From Myxococcales bacterium (GTDB lineage Bacteria > Myxococcota > Polyangia > HGW-17 > SLPX01), in the NCBI GenBank assembly GCA_007131745.1, contig SLPX01000197.1:1-30702 (forward strand): a stretch of 30,702 nucleotides of DNA, read 5' to 3'. The notes under the pieces were generated by a model. It was not told where the DNA came from. It worked only from the letters and a program-made list of their open reading frames with translations, and did no database searches. Position numbers and translations under genes: made by a program. Position 1 is the first letter of the stretch; every line of letters begins with the position of its first letter. Below, one piece after another: positions 16,320 to 24,107 of this stretch.

Positions 16320-16371
16320 CAAAAGAACAACACTCCCGGAAACGAAAAACACCCCGAAAATCAACAAGAAA

Positions 16372-17466
16372 CTATTCAAGGATAACCCTGCCGCCGTCTT
16401 TTTCGGAACGAATGACCTCCCCTATCGTCCAGGCGCTCACACCCGTTTTCTCAAGAGCTTTGGTGATCTCGACGGCGTTATCGCGCTCAGCGAAAAGCAC
16501 AAGTCCGAGACCCATGTTAAACGTCCTGTACATCTCCCATTCCTCGACCCCTGCCGAGGAAATGATTTCAAAAATGGGAGGAATCGGCCAGGCACTTCTT
16601 GATAGGCGCAAACCCAAGTTCGGTTTTTCAGTGAGACAGCGTACCGGGTTTTCGACAAGCCCCCCACCGGTAATGTGCGAAGCAGCCTTGAGTCCGCCCG
16701 TTTTCATCGCATTACGAATAGCGCGCCCGTAGATCCGCGTGGGTTCCAAGAGTTCCAACCAAAGCGGCCTTTCCAAACCGCGGGGCGAGTCATCCAGTCC
16801 GTAACCCAATTCCTCGAACAAAACTTTTCGGGCTAGCGAATAACCATTGGAATGAAGGCCCGATGAAGCCGCGCCGATCAGAACATCTCCCTCTCGAATG
16901 GTCTCACCGGTGAGAATTTTTTTTCGCTCGACCACCCCCACGCAAAACCCACTCAAATCGTATTCCCCGTCGGGATAAAATCCGGGCATCTCGGCTGTTT
17001 CTCCGCCAAGCAAGGCACATCCGGCCTGGCGACATCCCACCGCTATACCCTCGATCACCGATTGAGCGATGTGACGTTCCAGTTTCCCTGCAGCAAAATA
17101 ATCCAGGAAAAAAAGTGGTTCAGCGCCTGTCACGGCCACGTCGTTTACGCACATGGCGACCAGGTCAATACCCACGGTGTCATGGCGCCCGGACGCGAAA
17201 GCTATCTTGAGTTTTGTACCCACACCGTCCGCTCCGCTCACGAGAACCGGCTCATCATACCCTGAAGGAATCGAGCACAAACCTGCAAACCCGCCGATTC
17301 CCGACAGTACTTCAGGCCTCCTTGTGGTCTCTACGAACTGTTTTATGCTCTGAACAAATTTGTCTCCCTCCTCGATATCCACTCCGGCCTGTGCATACGT
17401 CAATATTTTCCTTTTCTCCTGATTCGAATCCATTTCGTGTCCAGAAGGCTTGTCGTTTTCTTTCAT
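16372..17466 (-). CDS. purM: Phosphoribosylformylglycinamidine cyclo-ligase (AIR synthetase)
   Basis: Fifth step of purine synthesis: ATP-dependent ring closure of formylglycinamidine ribonucleotide to aminoimidazole ribonucleotide, cytosolic homodimer. The family blocks are all present: TYAQAGVDIEEG near the start, LVSGADGVGTKLKIA (ATP/metal site), VAMCVNDVAVTGAEPLFFLDYFA, LLGGETAEMPGFY and IGAASSGLHSNGYSLARKV. 364 residues, slightly longer than the usual ~345 because of a polar N-terminal extension; ATG at 17433 is a plausible alternative start that removes 11 residues. The chosen ATG follows AAGGA. It lies 38 bases after the M48 protease gene on the same strand and is probably the last gene of that run. 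The C-terminus at GEVIRSEKDGGRVILE is complete. Confidence 0.96.
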   Translation of the reverse strand: MKENDKPSGHEMDSNQEKRKILTYAQAGVDIEEGDKFVQSIKQFVETTRRPEVLSGIGGFAGLCSIPSGYDEPVLVSGADGVGTKLKIAFASGRHDTVGIDLVAMCVNDVAVTGAEPLFFLDYFAAGKLERHIAQSVIEGIAVGCRQAGCALLGGETAEMPGFYPDGEYDLSGFCVGVVERKKILTGETIREGDVLIGAASSGLHSNGYSLARKVLFEELGYGLDDSPRGLERPLWLELLEPTRIYGRAIRNAMKTGGLKAASHITGGGLVENPVRCLTEKPNLGLRLSRSAWPIPPIFEIISSAGVEEWEMYRTFNMGLGLVLFAERDNAVEITKALEKTGVSAWTIGEVIRSEKDGGRVILE

Positions 17467-17504
17467 CCGATTATTTCCTTGTCTGAAAAAAATGCTGCGA
17501 GATT

Positions 17505-18506
17505 TCAGTGATGCAATGGAGCCGTAGCAACCCTGAAACGCCTGGTGCGAGCGGGCGGCGGAGATGGATAGGGATCTTTGGGGAGAAGTTCGGCCACTTT
17601 ATTTAACCGGTCTCCTGGTGGGGGATGCGTTGAAAAGAAACCTGTCCGCGCTCCTTGGAGGTTTCTCATAATTGCTATCACGTTGTACAAACCACGCGGG
17701 TCGTAACCTGCAGCATACAAAATACCGACAGCTCTCCTGTCCGCTTCGTATTCCCACTTCCTGCTGTAACCGTTTTGCACCATTGTACCAACTATGTCTC
17801 CGACCGCCTGGGTCAGAAACTGGGCGGCTGCATTGTAGTCACCGAAAGCGCCGGCAGCAGCCTCGGATGCCATCATCTGAAACACTTGGTTTCTTCTCGC
17901 TTGTTGAATGGCTCTTACACCGTGTCCACGAATGACATGCGCCATCTCGTGCGCCAGGATTCCCGCTATTTCGTCTTCGTTTCGAGCCAGGCGCAGCATC
18001 CCGGCTGTAACAAAAATATAGCCGCCCGGCGCGGCGAATGCATTGATTTCAGGGGTATCTATGATCACAAAGCGATACCCTCCGATCGGCGGCATCCGGT
18101 CCCCCTCAACATACGACATCTCTGCTGCGGCCGCCAAAACACTGCCCACGTGATAAATATATTGAGTCGTACCCGGCGGAACTCCACCCCATTCTTCCAT
18201 GTCTTCGTAATCCAGATAACCATAGTGGTAGCGGGATAAAATATTCACAGCCACGGCCCTCCCGAGCCAGTACTCGTCTTCGGGCGTAATAGCCCGATTC
18301 GCTTCGGCCGCTGCCTTTGAAATCCGCATGATGCCATGCACATCTCCCGCTATGTCCGACGCCCGCAGATCACCTCGAAGCAATCCGCCGATGGTGCGGC
18401 AACCCTGCACTGAAAAAGCAGCGACTGCGAACACTAACAAAGCTTTTGCAAATCCCCCGGTATACCCTCCTGCCCTATTCACTCTTTCCTCGCATGTTGT
18501 TTTCAT
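17505..18506 (-). CDS. M48-family zinc metalloprotease, lipoprotein
   Basis: Peptidase family M48 (the soluble periplasmic BepA/LoiP branch, not the membrane HtpX branch). The signal region carries a lipobox V-Q-G-C with Cys36. The catalytic site is H186-E187-M-A-H190 (ILAHEMAHVIRGHG), and the third zinc ligand is E254 in WEYEADRRA. The surrounding PEINAFAAPGGYIFVTAGML block is diagnostic of this branch. Relatives act on misassembled outer-membrane proteins in the periplasm. The C-terminus has FFSTHPPPGDRLNKV and then a short Pro/Arg tail, without the TPR domain of BepA. ATG at 18506 overlaps the stop of the upstream SH3 gene (ATGA), indicating translational coupling, with a GGGGGTGG ribosome site. 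333 residues. Confidence 0.92.
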   Translation of the reverse strand: MKTTCEERVNRAGGYTGGFAKALLVFAVAAFSVQGCRTIGGLLRGDLRASDIAGDVHGIMRISKAAAEANRAITPEDEYWLGRAVAVNILSRYHYGYLDYEDMEEWGGVPPGTTQYIYHVGSVLAAAAEMSYVEGDRMPPIGGYRFVIIDTPEINAFAAPGGYIFVTAGMLRLARNEDEIAGILAHEMAHVIRGHGVRAIQQARRNQVFQMMASEAAAGAFGDYNAAAQFLTQAVGDIVGTMVQNGYSRKWEYEADRRAVGILYAAGYDPRGLYNVIAIMRNLQGARTGFFSTHPPPGDRLNKVAELLPKDPYPSPPPARTRRFRVATAPLHH

Positions 18507-19003
18507 TTTCCACCCCCTTCTCTCAGCCTTATTCCTCCTTCAGACATGAATTCTGCTACGGCTTCAGGATTCACACCCGCCTTTTCGATTGTATCCACGT
18601 GCGAAAAATCGAGCGCCGCGTTTTCGTCCCGGAACCGCTGCTCGACGGTCGGATTGAACCCCCTGCCCGCCAATTCCGCTTCGCCGCGGGTCGTGCCTTC
18701 TCCGGTTCGGCCGGACTCAAGCTTGATCTCCTGGTCGCTGACGCGATTCTTGTGGATCCAGCCCTGCCTGCCGTCCGCCTGAACCATGTACCAGGGACCT
18801 TGAGTTCGAATCACCGTGACTCTTGCGCCGCGCTTCAGGTTCATCACCGACGGCCCGAAAAACTGAGGTGATTGCATAAGCTGAGCGCTAAGTGCCCTGA
18901 CGGTCAGCGTGCTGCCTTTACCGGGTTCCGATCGAGCCAGGCCCATCAAGGCGGAGCCTCCGATTAAAGCCGCAAAAATGATACCCATTGTTATCTTTTT
19001 CAT
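18503..19003 (-). CDS. Periplasmic bacterial SH3-domain protein
   Basis: A signal peptide (KKITMGIIFAALIGGSALMGLARS) is followed by one bacterial SH3 domain at about residues 33-95: TLTVRALSAQLMQSPQFFGPSV, then LKRGARVTVIRTQGPWYMVQADGRQGWIHKNRV, the usual variable-loop and W-x-x-V pattern. Such domains bind cell-wall peptides or other envelope ligands. The C-terminal ~70 residues are charged, with no recognised domain, and contain GRGFNPTVEQRFRDENAALDFSHVDTIEKAGVNPEAVAEFMSEGG, found in similar small proteins next to M48 proteases as far as I recall. Start ATG at 19003 after GAGGTGAAG. Stop overlaps the M48 gene, so it is likely a partner or targeting subunit of that protease. It follows the cyclase gene by 70 bases. 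166 residues. Confidence 0.85.
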   Translation of the reverse strand: MKKITMGIIFAALIGGSALMGLARSEPGKGSTLTVRALSAQLMQSPQFFGPSVMNLKRGARVTVIRTQGPWYMVQADGRQGWIHKNRVSDQEIKLESGRTGEGTTRGEAELAGRGFNPTVEQRFRDENAALDFSHVDTIEKAGVNPEAVAEFMSEGGIRLREGGGK

Positions 19004-19073
19004 TCTTCACCTCGTTTGGGCTTTCTCACTTGAGTCTGATCAGAAATATTCATCTCCCAACTCTCAGATCAAC

Positions 19074-21968
19074 TCATTTCGTGGTCATCCTGAACACTCC
19101 GTCCCAATCATCGGGCGGAGGCGTTCTCTCGTATTCTTCGCATCTCTCAACATACAACTCTGACGGCCGATCTCCTGGATAATCATTCAGTATAGATCGA
19201 AAAGCTATTTTGGCTTCTGAAAACTCTCTGTTCCTGTAAATCTGCAAAGCAGCCTCAAAACGTTCCACCATTTTCTTGATTCCGGGATCAGCTTCCTTTA
19301 ATTGTACGAGGAGTTCGTAAATCTTCACCGGCTCTTCTTTCCCCTTTACGGTCATCCAGTCCAGTTCCCGGGTCAGTATTTCATCAGCTACAAGATCCCT
19401 CGTGCCCTTTGCGATCATGAGCGTCGTCCCGTATACTTTGTTTGCGCCTTCAAGCCTTGCAGCCAGGTTCACAGTATCCCCCATGACCGTATAATTGTAC
19501 TTGTGAAGCGAACCCATGTTGCCCGCGACAGCGTTTCCAGTGTTGATCCCGGCACGGAAATTCACGGTTTCACTGAAACGTTCCTTCCAGCCGCCCTGGA
19601 GTTCCATCAATTTCTTTTTTGTTCTCAACGCGGCTCTGCATGCGTGCAATGCATGCTTGTCATCATCCAGAGGCGCTCCCCAAAAGGCCATTATTGCGTC
19701 TCCGATGTACTTGTCCACGATTCCATTTTCCTCCAGGATTATGTCCGTCATCGCTGTCAAATACTCGTTGAGAAGCACAACAAGCTTTTGCGGCCCCAAT
19801 CTTTCGGATATGCTCGTAAAACTCACGACGTCAGAAAAAAACACGGTCAAATCGCGACTCTCACCCCATTCAAGGGAAAGCGCTTTCGGATTATTCATCA
19901 ACTCCCGGACAAGAGCCGGCGACGTATACCTTCCCAATGCATCCTGCACAAAACGCCGGTCGAGACTCTCCTTGTATACGTGCATTGCAACCACCCCGGC
20001 CCAGGTGACCAAAGCCCCAAGAAACGGTGTTGCAAAGTCCACCCAGACACCGTGTCTTTTAAAAAGCAAGTGTTCCGTTAAAGCCAGCGCACCTATCAAA
20101 CCCGCCGTGATGAGCAGGCTCGAAAGAGCCGCCATCAAAGCGGAGCGCACCATGCCCACAAGAAAAAAGGCTCCGGTTCCAAGCAGAAAGCAAAGCAGAA
20201 ACGATAGCAAAGCTCCGGACAGGCGAGGTATTCTGCGCACGAAATCATCGTTTAATAAATTATCGATGAATGTTGCATTGATCTCCGCTCCAAGCGCTCT
20301 GGCATCCAGCGGAGTCGGCTTCAAGTCCCTCATTGCGGCGGCCGCTGCATGGATGATGAAAATCCGGCCTTCCACCGTCCCCGGTTGCATTCCAGCTATC
20401 CTCTTCATGCTCCCGGGATTCTTACCGTCGCTTTTTTCAAGCTGTTTTACCAAGGTATCATCGATTTTCGGAACACACACCCCGCTTTCAAAAACCTTCT
20501 TGAGTTCACTGATCAACGATGCCGCGGATGGAGCCGGGTCAGCGTCTCGTGAAACCGTTTCTATTTGTTCCTCCCTCGGTTTGTTCACAGCCGAACCGGT
20601 TTTTCTTACGCTTTGCAGCAGCGGAGTCAGCTTTTCACCGCATCCCTCCGGAAGCTTCAGGTGACCAATGCTTTCCACCGCGCCATGCAGAATTTCCAAT
20701 CTTCTTGCATCCGTGTCGCCACCTTTTGAATCTCCGGTTTCCGAGTGTTTTTCTTCTTTCGGAATGAGGTTTTGTTCAATCTTTGATAATGCGTCTTCTA
20801 CTGTCTCCCGGAAAAGGTTGATCTCCATCTCCTGAGCCGCAACATTCAACACATGCCTGATTCCGACCCTGGAATAGATATCGCCTGAACCGTGGTATCG
20901 CAACACCACCCTTCCGTTTTCATCCAGTGGAATCCGTCGGCCGTCGAAAAACAGATCATTGCCTTTCAGTTCCGGTTTCTTTTCGGGAAAAGCCGCCATC
21001 GCAACCGCAACACCAAAGGAAGGAAACAGACTGGACCGATGCGCCATTACCGGAGCATATCGTCTGAAGAGTCCGTCTTTTTCCGGATCCTGCCGAACAA
21101 CTCCCATGGCGGAATTAACCATAAGGGGCATGAGAGGAGGAATGATATGCGGGTATGTCCTGTAAACGGAATCATCGGGCGCATCGTCCGGAAGTCTTCC
21201 CATTTCCACAGCGATGTCCTCTTCTCTTAGTTCCCGGACCTGCTCGTCCGGTTTCAATTTCCCCACCCGGATTTGGGAAAGATCCTTTAACAGTTCCTCG
21301 AAAGGTTCCTGGATGGCGAGTCTTTCCAGTTCCTTCCTCAGACTCTCCTCGCTTTCCTCACCCCCAATCCAAAGCTTGCAACCCTTGGTTACATTTTCCC
21401 CCCGGAATTCCGATAAGAACACTCGACTCTGCCACCACAAGAGCTGACGGGCGAGTTCATCCGCTTCTTTGCAATCTTCAAACTCCCTTACCAAGGCCGC
21501 CCACGGCCCGGGTTCCTCAATGGATCTTCCGAACCTGGATAACTCCAGTCCTATGACCGTCCGCGTGGAAGAACCCAGCACTTCCCCGAATCTTTCCACG
21601 TCCTCCACCCCGGCATTTCCAGGGTCCACGAACACGAAATCGAAAACGACCGCGGCTGCTCCCCTTTCCAATAAGTGTTTGGCTGCAACAGCAAACAGCT
21701 CCCTCGGCCAAGGCCAACTCAAATGGCTATTGCGATGAACCCATCGGATATCGTAATCATCCACGTCCACCATGACGATTCGCGGATCCGCCCGCCCCTT
21801 GTCCGCTGATGAACGGGCTCGTACATCATAGGTATAAAGCTCCAGCCCTTCCATCCAGCCGGGTCTCAAAAACGCGGTAAACCCGGCGACTATTCCCACG
21901 ATTATGCCCACAAGCATTCCCGGCCAAAGACGCCTCAAAAGATGAGCATTCGGTTTTTCTCCAAGCAT
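19074..21968 (-). CDS. CHASE2-domain class III adenylate cyclase
   Basis: Membrane cyclase of 964 residues. N-terminal TM (about 17-36) is followed by an extracytoplasmic CHASE2 sensor, three further TM helices (about 585-665) and a cytosolic class III cyclase domain (about 700-880). Catalytic positions are intact: metal Asp713 (FFSDVVSFTS) and Asp757 (KYIGDAIMAFWG), Lys753 and Thr827 at the two adenine-recognition positions, and transition-state Asn834 and Arg838 (VNLAAR). Lys/Thr is the class IIIb adenylate pattern, so cAMP is the expected product. The last ~70 residues are a TPR-like helical tail ending PPPDDWDGV, usual in this family. CHASE2 here is about 540 residues instead of the common ~300-350, with an acidic low-complexity piece near 400-420. 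The ATG shares one base with the stop of the upstream REC-PilZ-STAS gene (TGATG). Confidence 0.95.
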   Translation of the reverse strand: MLGEKPNAHLLRRLWPGMLVGIIVGIVAGFTAFLRPGWMEGLELYTYDVRARSSADKGRADPRIVMVDVDDYDIRWVHRNSHLSWPWPRELFAVAAKHLLERGAAAVVFDFVFVDPGNAGVEDVERFGEVLGSSTRTVIGLELSRFGRSIEEPGPWAALVREFEDCKEADELARQLLWWQSRVFLSEFRGENVTKGCKLWIGGEESEESLRKELERLAIQEPFEELLKDLSQIRVGKLKPDEQVRELREEDIAVEMGRLPDDAPDDSVYRTYPHIIPPLMPLMVNSAMGVVRQDPEKDGLFRRYAPVMAHRSSLFPSFGVAVAMAAFPEKKPELKGNDLFFDGRRIPLDENGRVVLRYHGSGDIYSRVGIRHVLNVAAQEMEINLFRETVEDALSKIEQNLIPKEEKHSETGDSKGGDTDARRLEILHGAVESIGHLKLPEGCGEKLTPLLQSVRKTGSAVNKPREEQIETVSRDADPAPSAASLISELKKVFESGVCVPKIDDTLVKQLEKSDGKNPGSMKRIAGMQPGTVEGRIFIIHAAAAAMRDLKPTPLDARALGAEINATFIDNLLNDDFVRRIPRLSGALLSFLLCFLLGTGAFFLVGMVRSALMAALSSLLITAGLIGALALTEHLLFKRHGVWVDFATPFLGALVTWAGVVAMHVYKESLDRRFVQDALGRYTSPALVRELMNNPKALSLEWGESRDLTVFFSDVVSFTSISERLGPQKLVVLLNEYLTAMTDIILEENGIVDKYIGDAIMAFWGAPLDDDKHALHACRAALRTKKKLMELQGGWKERFSETVNFRAGINTGNAVAGNMGSLHKYNYTVMGDTVNLAARLEGANKVYGTTLMIAKGTRDLVADEILTRELDWMTVKGKEEPVKIYELLVQLKEADPGIKKMVERFEAALQIYRNREFSEAKIAFRSILNDYPGDRPSELYVERCEEYERTPPPDDWDGVFRMTTK

Positions 21969-23119
21969 CAGCGCTCCTCAAACGGGAGATAGCCGAAAAG
22001 CCGCTCCGGCAGGTCGTCCAGCACGAGCCTCACACTGCATGCATTGCACATAAATGAGTATTTCGCCATATCGGACGCCAATGCATCATTCGGCACCTCC
22101 AGGAGAAAAACACTCTCTCTCCTGCACTCTTCGCAAAAATAAGGAACAAACTGAGAGATGACATTTCCCTCTCCCAGCATCTTCGGAATCATGGAAGCCT
22201 GGCGGGCAAACGCGGGGGAAATTCGCGAAAAAACATAGTCATCGACGGAGTGAAGCGCCTCCAGAAAATAAACCCATGAGCGCAGTCCAGTGGAATTGAT
22301 ATACCTGATGCCGGCCAGGTCAAACTCCACCTTGCCCTTGAGCTTTCCCGGAAGTTCCCCGAATTCAGTGGCTTCCGTGAGATCCCCGACAAAACTGACT
22401 ATGGTTACTCCCTTGTCCTCGCTTATCTCCCAAAACGCCAGCTCTGAGATCTGCCGTCTCAGCAAGCTGGGCAATTTGGGGAATTCCAGGCCCAACACGC
22501 CGGTTCCATTTGTAGACAGTTCCGAACGCCACACAACTGTGGCGTCCAGTATAATCGGCCGGGAGGACTTGTGTCGTTTGACTTTCAAGCTGACATCGGT
22601 GAAAGAATTGAACACCGTCCGATTCAATCCGTCCAACTCGACCCTGGCGCCGTGTATACCCAGGTCTTTAACTCTTCCCCTGTACCGTCCACCCTCGTTT
22701 TCCACCTCGGCATCTATGGACACTTCAATGCGTCTTCCCAGACGTCTCGGCAAACCCAAGACCTGCGACAGATTCTGAAACAGATCCTCGTCCGACAAGG
22801 GATAATGCAAAACGCTATGCGCCCCAGCCCTCTCTGCATCTTTAAGCAAATCATCGTTGGAATCCTCTTTCGAAACAGCCAGGAAAATTCTGACATGCAA
22901 CAACTCCGGCCGTGTCCTCATGATTCCACAAAGATCAAACCCATCCACATCCGGCAGTTTACGATCCACGATCACCAATTGCGGACGAAGATCGATTGCA
23001 GCTTTGAGCAACTCTTCCCCTGTATCGCAAGATTTCAAAAGCACGCCCAAACGGCGGAAATAGGAGGATTCCAGGCGGCTTATGAGATCCTGATTTTTAG
23101 AAATCAAAGCAAGTATCAC
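21968..23119 (-). CDS. Fusion of degenerate receiver, PilZ, STAS-like and zinc-ribbon domains
   Basis: GTG start at 23119 with GGAGG six bases upstream; 383 residues. Residues 1-120 are a receiver-type fold with the phosphorylatable-position Asp52 (LVIVDRKLPDVDG), but the N-terminal acidic pair is Ser7-Lys8 and the switch Lys is Tyr106 (HYP instead of KP), so it is probably not a conventional phospho-receiver. Residues 124-230 look like PilZ, with R125-x3-R129 and D152-x-G-x-x-G157 (Ser of the usual D/N-x-S-x-x-G is Gly), compatible with c-di-GMP binding. Residues ~236-330 resemble a STAS domain (FDLAGIRYINSTGLRSW, with a Ser in the expected position). The C-terminal part has CEEC and CNAC pairs, a likely zinc ribbon. 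It is translationally coupled to the adenylate cyclase and is the first gene of the minus-strand run. Role inferred as a signal-integrating regulator of that cyclase. Confidence 0.8.
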   Translation of the reverse strand: MILALISKNQDLISRLESSYFRRLGVLLKSCDTGEELLKAAIDLRPQLVIVDRKLPDVDGFDLCGIMRTRPELLHVRIFLAVSKEDSNDDLLKDAERAGAHSVLHYPLSDEDLFQNLSQVLGLPRRLGRRIEVSIDAEVENEGGRYRGRVKDLGIHGARVELDGLNRTVFNSFTDVSLKVKRHKSSRPIILDATVVWRSELSTNGTGVLGLEFPKLPSLLRRQISELAFWEISEDKGVTIVSFVGDLTEATEFGELPGKLKGKVEFDLAGIRYINSTGLRSWVYFLEALHSVDDYVFSRISPAFARQASMIPKMLGEGNVISQFVPYFCEECRRESVFLLEVPNDALASDMAKYSFMCNACSVRLVLDDLPERLFGYLPFEER

Positions 23120-23393
23120 GCTAAACCTCCAATATTCAAAAACAATACAAAGAAGAGATCGGCTTTTCTATATTCAGCATCTCGACAACACTGATTGCCT
23201 TGCAAAAACAACCGGATAAGGGCCAAAACAAGGTTTAATCCATCTTCTTTTTCAACGATCTTTTATCCGATATTTGCAATTTAAAGTAAAGCCCCGCAAA
23301 TAGGTGGGTTTTGAATGATCGTGCAGTCCAACCAGCAGATCCCGTGGAAAGCTTCCTGTTTCCAACCAAAAATACGTCGGACATTTTTCGGTT

Positions 23394-23774
23394 TCAGTCG
23401 CAGCCGGAACTACATACGCATGTGCCGATGTTTTCACAGGTGAGAGAACAACCGAAAGAGCAATCGGACAAGATGCAATTCCCGCTTCCGCTGCAGTGCT
23501 GGGAACACTCGCCCCCTTCGCAGGACAAATTGCAGTTTCCAGTGCCCTGGCAAGCTACGCTGCAACCTCCTCCTTCACAATCGAATTTGCAGTTGCCCGT
23601 GCCCTGGCAGATCATGATGCAGTCGCCGCCGGGACATTCGATATCGCAGTTGCCGATTCCTGAACATACGCATGTTTCGCCGGGCTTGCACGAGGTCGAT
23701 TTATTACCGATACAAGACGATGCCGCCGGAACGAAAACCGACAAAACCAATGACAAAACAGCATACTTCTTCAT
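23394..23774 (-). CDS. Small exported protein made of 19-residue four-cysteine repeats
   Basis: From ATG at 23774 (a longer frame to 23969 has no signal and was rejected; ribosome site weak) the product is 126 residues. Residues 1-20 are a signal peptide ending A-A-S-S before Cys21, an imperfect lipobox. Residues 37-112 are four repeats of 19 residues with Cys at 1, 7, 11 and 16: C-x-G-x-G-N-C-x3-C-x-G-G-x-C-x3, the fourth slightly shifted. There are 23 Cys; if Cys21 is lipidated, 22 remain, an even number suited to full disulfide pairing. The Gly/Asn-Cys rhythm suggests a flat beta-solenoid similar to DUF3060-type repeats, which recur in Myxococcota secreted proteins; no function is known. 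Located between the signalling run and the ABC exporter. Confidence 0.75.
   Translation of the reverse strand: MKKYAVLSLVLSVFVPAASSCIGNKSTSCKPGETCVCSGIGNCDIECPGGDCIMICQGTGNCKFDCEGGGCSVACQGTGNCNLSCEGGECSQHCSGSGNCILSDCSFGCSLTCENIGTCVCSSGCD
23439..23666 (-). repeat. Four 57-bp units encoding the 19-residue Cys repeat
   Basis: Four consecutive 57-base units cover residues 37-112 of the small Cys-rich protein. The central two units are most alike (both begin with the codons for CQGTGNC). They are similar but not identical, so this is an older expansion than that of the PEGA gene. Confidence 0.85.
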
Positions 23775-24107
23775 GTAGGATTTCTCTTTTTGAAACACCT
23801 TTGGAACTTTCAAAAAATATTCCCGCAAGGAATTCCAGTCAAGCCTATTCGAGGCGCAGACGAACCTCCAGCAGGGAGGTTGGAACAAGCCGTCCGGCGA
23901 TTTCGGCCCCTGCGAAGACCCATGGTTCGGCATCGTTGTGACCGGCGGTTTGTCCACTGCCGTAAACAAGCAGGCTCGCGCGATCCCGGAAGCTGTTTAT
24001 AGAGTGAGTTGCACTCTGCATTTATTACAAAGGTGACTTTATCTCCCACTTTGTTAAAAAGGACCGAATAACGGCAAAAGACCGACGTCAAATGCAAAAG
24101 GCAAATC
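23775..24107. other. 333-base divergent intergenic region before the ABC exporter
   Basis: No gene is supported here. It should hold the promoters of the Cys-repeat gene (leftward) and the ABC exporter (rightward). Two perfect short hairpins stand out: AACCTCC/GGAGGTT at 23863-23881 with a five-base loop, and AGAGTG/CACTCT at 24001-24017 with a five-base loop. Neither is followed by a T-run, so they are better candidates for operators or leader structure than terminators. AAAGG precedes the ABC start codon by six bases. Confidence 0.5.

Noticed and set aside
19516..20664. Long plus-strand frame (382 codons) opposite the cyclase gene
   Set aside because: Lies within the conserved cyclase coding region; no ribosome site or family motif.
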